From contig CADCXC010000011.1 in NCBI GenBank assembly GCA_902806595.1, forward strand, positions 930,001 to 994,000: a stretch of 64,000 bases of DNA. Direction: 5' to 3'. Of this stretch, positions 56,062 to 64,000 are shown in pieces; the stretch's first letter is position 1; the number at the start of each line of letters is the position of its first letter. Below the pieces are notes generated by a model that searched no databases, was not told the DNA's origin, and saw nothing but the letters and a program-made list of their open reading frames with translations. Made by a program: the position numbers and the translations under genes. The stretch is from Pyrenopolyporus hunteri. Taxonomy: Eukaryota > Ascomycota > Sordariomycetes > Xylariales > Hypoxylaceae.

Positions 56062-58361
56062 TTACACTGCCAATTGGTCCTGATTGCGGTAGTAACACGG
56101 TAGGAACTACGTTATACATAGTTAATAAACCAGCCGGACAGAAGAGTTCGCTTTACTCAGGGACCACTCACATTCATAACAATCAACATCGGTATGTCAA
56201 AGACATCGCGCTTGATGGTCCAGCAGAACGTGCAATCGATCTTGCCGTCCTTTTCCAATTTGGAGATTCCGTGCTCTCCGTCTATCCGTGTAACCCTATT
56301 GCTTAGGATGCTGTTGTTCCGTCTATCCTTTGGAGGAGACTCGTCGCTACTTAGACACTCGTTCATTTCTTTCGTTCGGTACTTGAGGAGTCGGCATTTT
56401 CTCGTGACGTGGCCACGACTATCGCCAAACGCCAGCTGAGCGAAGTCTTCGTAGAATTGGATGACACTGTCGTCGTCCATGAACTCGGCAATGAAAACCG
56501 GCTGTATCTTTCCCTCCGGAGCCTTTCCTAGATCTGGTTGGACCGTCCTCAGTCGCGGAGTAGCGTACTCAGGCTTGCCCGCGTTGCCAAGACCACTCAG
56601 CTCAGATCCAGACCGACCGGTATTGACATTCATGTTGGCTTCTTTACCCAACAACACGTTCTTAGTCCACCCGGTCAAGGCGACGAATTCCTTATTTACG
56701 GCCGCTACTTCTCCTGTTCTTCGGCAGACAATAGTTGGGGCCGAGCAGTGGCCCATGAAATCTTCGTACTCGAACAGAGTCCGTTGTAGGCATTTCTCCA
56801 TGAAGATAAGATCCTGTCGGTTGAGATTCCGCGTACAGGCGATAAACGAAGGCCGGATGCTAGCGAGCGACTTGGCAATACGTAAAGTTTTGTTAGGGGA
56901 AAATCTTCGTTGAACGAACGCGATCAGGTTGTGAAAACCGGTAAGGTATGGATAAGGTTCGGTGACGGTATCATAGATCGCAGAGGGATCGCGATGTCGT
57001 TTACCCAAAATAGACTGAGGTCCGAATCGGCCAGTTGAATTGGAAGACTTTGGTTTCGGCCTCGACGGCTGAGGCATCGGCTGAGAATTGGTCGGCGTGT
57101 AAGTACTCGCAGTCGGCGACTTGTCGAATCCATAGCCCGTCGGCTGCGGGCTAGACGTATTATCTGTGCTCGGACTAGCCAAACTATTCGGCGTCGGCCC
57201 AGCAGCTGCCACGGCATACGCATGGGGCAAACCATGCTGTAAGTTGCCCGGGTAGGTTCCACCATTGCTCGGATCAACATTTATAAACCCATCGGCCATG
57301 CCGTTCTCGTAAATATGGCTGTATTGGTTGGCTCCATTCCGAAATACCGTCGTGGGCCCGTAGTTAACGTCCACACCGGGAGGCTGAGCTATAGCCTCTC
57401 TAGGCGGCGTTTCCGCGGCGCCAGAAGACATGTGGCCGAGCATCCCAAATTCGAGAGCACCGTAATGACTCCCAAAATTAAGGCTCTCGAGGTCGAAGTT
57501 GAATATTGCCGGATTGCTTGGGTCGAATAAGGCGGGGGAAAAGCTGTTGGTCATCTCGCTGGATACTTGAGGGACTTGGATAGAACCCATCTGCGCCGGT
57601 CTGGATGTGCTCGGCGGCTGAAAACCAGGCGTTACCGGAGACTGCTGGTTTGCGAAAGACATGTTGTCAGGCAACGATGTAAGCTGGGGCTGCGCGTTGC
57701 CGGCGAATATAGAGTAGGAAGAGGAATTAGACGCCTCTGAATAGTATGGTGACGTCTCTGAATTTCCATTTGGAATATGTCTTCCGTTCGTCGACTTCGT
57801 ATGGACGGCTGGGTTATACGTTGGTCCCAGAACCGGCCTCAGGGCCTCTGGAGGGGCATCGTGGAGATATTTTGCCTTTTTCCGAACTCCATCTTGGCAG
57901 GCATCAGCGAGGCCGCGCTTTATGCACCTCTGACAAGGCCGCTCATCTCCTACCAAAGGGGTTAGCAAAGCTAATTACGCCAGCTCCGTGGCATCTCGAC
58001 GCGATCTACGCTGAAACACATGGCTCATAGCTCAACTGTGGGGTTATGGGAATGGATAGGCTACGACGCAAGCCGGGAGCGCGTAGACCTAGGGCTGAGA
58101 CTCACCGCATGTAAGATGCGCCCTCTGACAAGCATAGCAAGCACGTCTCGCCTTCTTCCTCCTTGGCCGGTGGGGGTCTTTAGGATCGTACTTCTTCTTG
58201 ACCTCTCCCGAGTGGTCAGGCCCAGGCTCGGGAGAGGTGTTTTGTTCGGCCATCTTGACATCTTCGTCCTTGATAGGTTGTTCCATGTCGTCGTACTCGT
58301 TCTCATTCTCGGACATGGCATCTGAGACCTCTGCCCCATTTGCTTCAGTGTCTTCCGGCAT
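56062..58361 (-). CDS. acuK: AcuK/Ert1-type Zn2Cys6 gluconeogenesis regulator with PAS domain
   Basis: Exons 58106–58361, 56172–57949 and 56062–56106 join in frame to 692 residues. The introns are 156 and 65 bp, with GTGAGT donors. An acidic N-terminus precedes the binuclear zinc cluster RRACYACQRAHLTC, joined by the first intron to GDERPCQRC…C, with Cys at residues 75, 78, 85, 91, 94 and 103. A long Ser/Pro/Asn/Gly-rich region follows. A PAS-like domain starts near residue 484 (FMGHCSAPTIVCRRTGEVAAVNKEF). The last exon is only 45 bp and completes MNFLPC. Without it the frame would end inside the conserved tail. AcuK and its partner AcuM activate gluconeogenic and malic-enzyme genes during growth on acetate or amino acids, and Ert1 is the yeast relative. 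Confidence 0.93.
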
Positions 58362-59263
58362 CTTGTCTTAGTTATATAGAACAGCTTCTTTTCAGCTCCC
58401 CACGGCTGACGAAGGGTATGGCAACGCAAGCCACAGGGTGAGTCTGGAGCGACCACACTTTTCCAAAACAACGAATGGCCGGATTTTGAGAGTCCCCGCG
58501 GGAGTATGACAGTTAGAGCCAAGAGACCCTTCCTGGAAATTCCAATATTCCCTATTTCAAGTGCCAACTTGATCCTCCCACCGCCTCTTAGCTCCGAATT
58601 GAGCACAGACCCTCGGTTTAGATCGTGGACCAGTAGCAATCGGTTTTGTGGCGTATGCAAGCCAATGAACTGGCCCGAGAGGCTGTATTTCGAAGCTAGA
58701 TAGGACGAGGGAGCTAAAGGTACTGCGTGAGACGCTGGTCTAGGTATTATGGCGCTGTACGCTGCCGCGGTGCGACGGCCGTGTCTGGGGGGCAGTACTT
58801 CCCAAAAGGCTTGCACAAGCGCGGCGCGACGACAGGTCGCTCGTATTCAGCGTTGTCTAGCAAGACGGACGCCAATGGGCTCGTTCCCCGTTACAAAGAG
58901 GCGTTCCTTGTGCAACGGGGACAAGGCTTGCTAGGCCCGTCGAACGGGTCTATCCGTTCTGTTCGTTACAAATCGCGGGGGGTGTTATTTTGTTCCAACA
59001 AGAATAAGAACGGGCCGGGCAGCGCGGGGGGACAGGGCTCTGCTCATGGAGTCACGCGGCGGCGGATAAGGCACTGGGGAGTCTGGCAAGGGTGGTATGC
59101 GGGATGGTCGACGGTGATGCAGCTAGCCGCTACGTCTGAGCTTGTTCGCATTTGGTACTGGGGCGCACAAGGTTCTTGTCTTGTCGTCGGCGATTCGGAT
59201 ATGAATAGAACACCTAGAAGAGGGAGGGGGGGCAAGAGGTATACGGAGAGAGATAGGTATTTC

Positions 59264-59330
59264 GTATGTATGTATGTAGGTATGTATGTAGGTATGTATG
59301 TAGGTATGTATGTAGGTATGTATGTATATG
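59264..59330. repeat. 12-bp tandem repeat, unit GTATGTATGTAG
   Basis: Roughly five near-perfect copies of a 12-bp unit. Because 12 is a multiple of three, the plus strand gives an artificial YVGM-type repeat; it is not taken as coding. Confidence 0.9.
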
Positions 59331-59831
59331 TGCGTATGAATAGACGTATGTATATTTATTTTGGATCGCCGACCTATGTAACTATCGGTACCGTACGTAC
59401 GTATGTAGCAAAGAAGATATTGAGGAGGCTATGTGTATGGGTTGCTGCTGCGCGGCGTTGCGAGGATGCTCGAGGACGGCGTCGGCTGCATACAAGATCT
59501 GGAACAGACGCATCTAGCGACTCGATGATCGACGACAACCTGCGCGAGCAAGAAGAGGGGAGCTACCTTAGCTGAGCAAGCCGGTGAGGAAAGCAGAGCG
59601 AGAACGAAAAGGCCAAGACTCAATACCGAGATGATCAAATATTGACGAAGAGATGCAAATAGATAAGATGGTGTTTAAGCTGAGGCGCCAATCAATTGGA
59701 TTCAAACGGTGGTGGCGCAAAAGGTTGAAGAAGATGGAAGAGTGATGTTTAGCGGGAGTTCGATGTCGACAGCAATGACCCAATGACATGGGCCTCGAAC
59801 CTGGTTTAAGCCTGCCGACTAGGAAAAGAGA

Positions 59832-59878
59832 TTAAAAAAATAAAAAATAAAAATAAAAATAAAAATTTTTAAAAAAAA
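59832..59878. repeat. A-rich AAAAAT microsatellite
   Basis: A run of AAAAAT-type units upstream of the AcuK-type gene. Simple low-complexity sequence. Confidence 0.85.
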
Positions 59879-60176
59879 GGGAATTGGCGATATCGGTCGG
59901 TAGAGAGGTGAACCGAGAAGGAGGGAAACACAGATCTCTCATTGGCTCGTGGTTTCCCGCATTTTTTTTAATTGTCGTCCTCTCATTCTTCAACCGAATT
60001 GCGGGGTTCAAAATAATCATCATCTGAGCTCTATTTCATTTTTTTATTCTACTTCTTTCTTTTTATCTTTGTTTCAAGAATTTCAGGATTTAGTCCATTT
60101 CCCCCTCTTTACACGCTTACGCCATCTCTCCCTTTGCATCCTTTTCAGCGCACGTGAGCCGAGTCGATCGTAGATG

Positions 60177-60206
60177 GAAAAGCCGCTCGTGCGGTGGCTT
60201 TTTTTC
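60177..60206 (+). other. short GC hairpin followed by a T7 run
   Basis: The sequence AGCCGC…GCGGTGGCT can fold into an imperfect hairpin and is followed directly by seven T residues. It resembles a terminator, but in a fungal genome only an RNA polymerase III transcript would stop at such a T run. I see no RNA gene upstream, so its role is open. Confidence 0.25.
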
Positions 60207-63200
60207 TAAGAAAGCAACAACAGCGTTTTATTCGAAATAGGGACTAGAAGGCGACTAACCAAGTGACGCTAGACCTAAAACTGCATGCTCTAATGCAGCG
60301 ACCAGGCCCCCACAAGGCCGAATCGACCACTCAGGCACGGACCAACCAGCGCCAAGATTACTGCCAAGGATGTCGATTCGAACCACGATGCAAACTCGGA
60401 TTACTAACTAAAAAAACGTGAGGACCTTGCACGACATCAATTGTGTGTATATGTCTACCTACATATGTGGTAGTAGGTAGGTAGGTGCGTATGTACTGCG
60501 TATGTAGCAGGTGCTCACTCTTAGTTCCCCTCCACCCGCTCCCTTCGACCATCTCCATCTCGCCCCAAGGCCTAATGAGTTCCAGCAGGGTCTTCCACAT
60601 ACATAGTACCGTGGATGCAGGCTTCCCCAGACAAGCCAAAGCAGCTCGACCGATCACGCCGTCTTGTATACCACCTACATATGTATACCTAATATCCGCG
60701 CGCTGTACATAGGTGATTAACCCTCTCAACGTTTTAGGTTGACCTGTTATACCTGCACTTTTTGTGTAATACAACGGGGTGTAAATCACGCACAGAGAAA
60801 GCGGTAAGTTGGCGGCACATCAATGTAAGCATATCATGAGTATCGAGGTACCTACATATTGCACCAACCGCTGCCTTCCTTTTCTTCACAATCGCCCTCA
60901 ACCGCAGGTACTCCAATAGAACTACCAATAGAACCGCCAATAGAGGGACGGCGTCAGTTGCAGCACTCTATCCCTACATATGTGTACCTGGGTATACAAT
61001 ATAGGGTTAAGAGGCACTTTATTGCGTAGGTACAATACGTACATGTAGGTATGTACATCCATGTTTTGAGTTCGGAGCTAGGTGCATTCGGTCCTCATAC
61101 ATTCAGCAGGTACACGTATGATAGGTACATGTATGTGCAATGTATGTACGTACATGTAACACTAACGAATCTACCTACTAAGGTAGGAGGAAACCAGCTT
61201 ATTTGGAACTTACCTTAGGTTATCTAGGTACCTTAGGTAGGTAAGTGCCTACCTAGGTGCCGGTAAGTAGGTATCTCCCACGAATTTCTCTACGCGCTGC
61301 AGAGAAAAACGAAGCGGCTTCATATTATCCCCATCATCTTCTGGCCAGCCGATCTTCAGTTTAGGGTAGTCGTCACTACACAGTCATTACCATTACACCA
61401 GCCCCGTTTCTCCGCCCTTCCTACACTTATCTCATCACGGACAATATTCCACGCCTTCATTTATTCCAATTCTAGCAGGTAAACACGCCGGTATTTCAAT
61501 CCCTCAATCTTTTCCATACAGACACGTATATACTCTTCGAAAGAAAATCTACACGGAGCCACTATGGATGGACCATCGGTACATACGTATATCCAATAAC
61601 AACAATAACAACTCCAATTGAGGGCTCCATTGTCAAAACGAATGGCGCTCTCTATATGCATAGGGATGGCTGAATACATAGACCAGCACAAGCGAACCGC
61701 AATCTCGTCGAATCATGGCCCACGCATCCGTTGTGCCGAGCCTGACTTGGAAGGGGAGACGCAGAATGCAATGCCGAGGGATTGTCCCAGCCATGTCCAT
61801 CATAGGTCAATCCATATGCACATGCAGTCAAATTTCATGGGTCCAATCAACGTCCAACGGGGCCGGTCGAAGCTTTTACAAAGCTTTTCCTGCATATTGA
61901 CGCGTCACGTAGCAAGTGGAATCGGTGGATGAATTGTTGCATAGGTACAGAAGAGATATGCCCATCCTTTGCAGATTCTCCAATCTTGCCATGCCGGCCG
62001 CTCGCTGGGCCCCGGTGGAATAGGCAGGTCACCCCCTCGATCAGGACAGTCTCAAGGACAGTCTCTGTCTGTCGTGTCGTCCGGACCCTCCTACCTATCG
62101 CCAACCATCCCGAATTTTCCGGGGTGCCTGGAGATCTTAACTGCAAGAAACCCTCATCCTTCGTTATTATATCACTACCTGCCTGACTACCTGACCACCT
62201 CGGGGGGCATTCCGTAGCGATCGCCCGTCCGTGTGACCAAGAAAAGGCCGCATCCGACTTCTAGATCGTCCCTTCGCAACTAGTTTAACACACGGTTGCA
62301 TCTAACGTGTATTACTATCGCTTTACCCGTTATTATCTCGATGGAACCGCCTCCGGCGTAGTTAGGGTATGTTATCCACATATACAGCATCAATATGGTC
62401 TTGTCCATCTGAGATCGCTTACCCAACTCTATGTAGTCCACGGCGCCAACCGTCCGCTGCCGCAATGTCGTGCATTGCATGGATAGCGCACAACTATTCC
62501 TGCGGGATGCAACCTCATTGAAGGCTTGTTATTTCCTTTATACCCGTCGTGGATAGTGGACGCGGTCCTTCCAATCTCCTATTCGCATCTTTTTTTAACA
62601 CCGGCATCGCTTCCACCACGAAATATCATAGGGCTTATCAGCCCTGCCCTTGGCTAGGTGGATTGGGGCAACACGACATGGCAATCCTCTGGAATGCCCA
62701 TGCAATAGTACGGTTCAGATATACTCAACCCCCAACAACACGGCACTTGAACAACCCATGAACCGTCTTTGCAAGCCAGCCTATTCGTAATTTAAGTCAC
62801 GTGTTTCACCTGCATACGACCCTCGGCGCGTTGCAATATAATACATGCTACACGAACTTGGGGGAGGGCGGGAGGTCAGAGAGAGATGGTAGGGTAGGAA
62901 CAGATTTCGACCCAAGTGGCTGATGAGCGTCTCAACCAACTGTACATTGGTGGCTGGTGGCTAGGATTGCTGTTCAAAGTGGCGCCCACTCAACGTACAG
63001 TACCTTGGGTATACGACTCCGTCAAGGGCCAGCTGAACGGCTACGAGCTTCGTGCAACTTGGAAATTACTCTTTCAAATGCAGTCCGGCTTAAGGCAGCA
63101 TCAGCGGTTCTAGTTACAACCAACCGCGGAGATAGTAGGCATTCACCACACCCTGATCTTGTGGTTACTCGTCGTGGTGTCGTACATGATGTCACGGTTC

Positions 63201-64000
63201 GAAGCATGCCGCACACGAGGATCGCGTTACCTATAACGAATTTGTCACAGCTCACTCATGTCAGTCGCACAGTGCCTTAACTTGGCAAATTGCTTCGGAC
63301 ATGCAAGATCACGATGGTCTGCAGCAATCTGACAAAGCGATTACGAGCATATCCCGAAGGGGGGCCTTTTGATCAAGGACCCTACTTTTGTGTATCCTCT
63401 GGATTTCTATACAGGGCTGCCGCCAGCGGTGTTTACTATTATGAGCTACCTCTGGCTGCAAGATTTAGACTTGATTCTTGGCAGCCTATAGGAGGATCCC
63501 AGTACAGGCCACTAGAGCAAACCCGGCCATACGCATGTTCGAAGTAGCATGTCGAATATTGTTCCATCACCACGGACGAGGGTTCTTACAGGAGGCGATC
63601 GGACGTCCGGACTGAGGTATCGTGGCATTCTTGGTCTACTTCGACGCGCTCTGTTCCGTGCACCCAAGCGAATACAACCCTTCTTTATTCCTTGGAATAC
63701 GGGCTATTGACGCGGATGGGACTTTTCAACTCCTATTATGTGATATCTAGGGCCTAAGTTAGGGAGTAGGTGCCCCATAGACCCCTGCAGGTGTGAGACA
63801 AGCTTAAAGCAAGCAGTCTATCAAACTCGGTGAGATGCTATATCTTGCGTGGAAACACATTCGCTGGCTCTCCCTGTGCATCGGTTGTGGGCATATATTG
63901 GAAACTTGATACGAGGTTACAAGGTCGCTGCCGGGGTCTCTGGCAGCTTATACACACACGTATCGCCAAGTGATCGAATCTTAAACCGAGTATACGAAAT

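Larger units (their letters stand above)
58362..64000. other. right-hand gene-free region
   Basis: Nothing convincingly coding on either strand. It includes the upstream region of the AcuK-type gene, several simple repeats (listed separately), a CT/T-rich patch at 60037–60165 and many GGTAGGTA/TACATGTA motifs between 60465 and 61280. Open frames of 60–280 codons here lack domains or contain repeats. No tRNA gene was recognised. One or more untranslated regions may be present. Confidence 0.4.

Noticed and set aside
58727..59575. 282-codon plus-strand frame upstream of the AcuK-type gene
   Set aside because: Composition is erratic, a large part comes from the 12-bp GTATGTATGTAG repeat, and no family is recognisable.
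59429..59638. Minus-strand frame starting with a signal-peptide-like hydrophobic stretch
   Set aside because: The frame starts at TTG, not ATG, and has no internal ATG before the hydrophobic part. No secreted gene can be supported.
60355..60395. Segment with GTTCGAATC-like word on the minus strand, a possible tRNA T-loop
   Set aside because: The flanking bases cannot form the T-stem, and no matching acceptor or anticodon arms were seen.

Overview
This 64 kb window is nuclear DNA of a filamentous ascomycete (Pezizomycotina). Short GT–AG introns (about 50–170 bp), mid-gene branch sites of the CTAAC/CTGAC type, single-copy eukaryotic genes (complex I 51 kDa subunit, dynactin p27, Srp40/Nopp140, Pex11, the AcuK-type gluconeogenesis regulator) and many intergenic TAGGTACCTA/GGTAGGTA motifs support this. 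Sordariomycetes is my best guess for the class; that is inference. No rRNA, tRNA, CRISPR, virus or intact transposon was recognised.

Layout. 0.5–17.5 kb (all minus strand): a 906-residue coiled-coil protein, a GNAT acetyltransferase, a three-exon FAD-dependent oxidoreductase with a decayed reading frame upstream of it, a four-helix membrane protein, and a three-exon ADGF/ADA2-like adenosine deaminase. 20.7–37 kb is a housekeeping block: Srp40 (-), Pex11 (+), complex I 51 kDa subunit (-), dynactin p27 (+), Coq3 (-), Rib3 DHBP synthase (+), an MFS transporter (+) and Fmp52 (+). 37–48 kb looks more accessory, with AT-rich spacers: two short-chain dehydrogenases, a secreted CE1 esterase, a kinase-like relic and a GH2 beta-mannosidase. 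49–58.4 kb: a hypothetical protein with a Gln/His/Pro-rich tail, a two-exon hypothetical protein, riboflavin kinase and an AcuK/Ert1 transcription factor. 58.4–64 kb carries no gene I can support.

How the genes relate. Several form one metabolic theme. Rib3 and Fmn1 act in the riboflavin-to-FMN route, the complex I 51 kDa subunit uses FMN, Coq3 makes the quinone that complex I reduces, Pex11 governs peroxisome division, and AcuK-type factors control gluconeogenic and carbon-source genes. The beta-mannosidase and CE1 esterase fit plant cell-wall breakdown. Whether this linkage means anything functionally is not shown by the sequence.

Most notable observations: a 61-codon in-frame, lysine-rich, coding-like extension directly after the SRP40 stop codon; an adenosine deaminase-like protein whose usual Asp-Asp pair reads Asp-Asn and which lacks a signal peptide; a beta-mannosidase rich in N-glycosylation sequons but without a clear signal peptide; relics of a kinase and of an unidentified gene; and the dispersed palindromic TAGGTACCTA motif. 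I found no clear new defence-like or otherwise undescribed multi-gene system.
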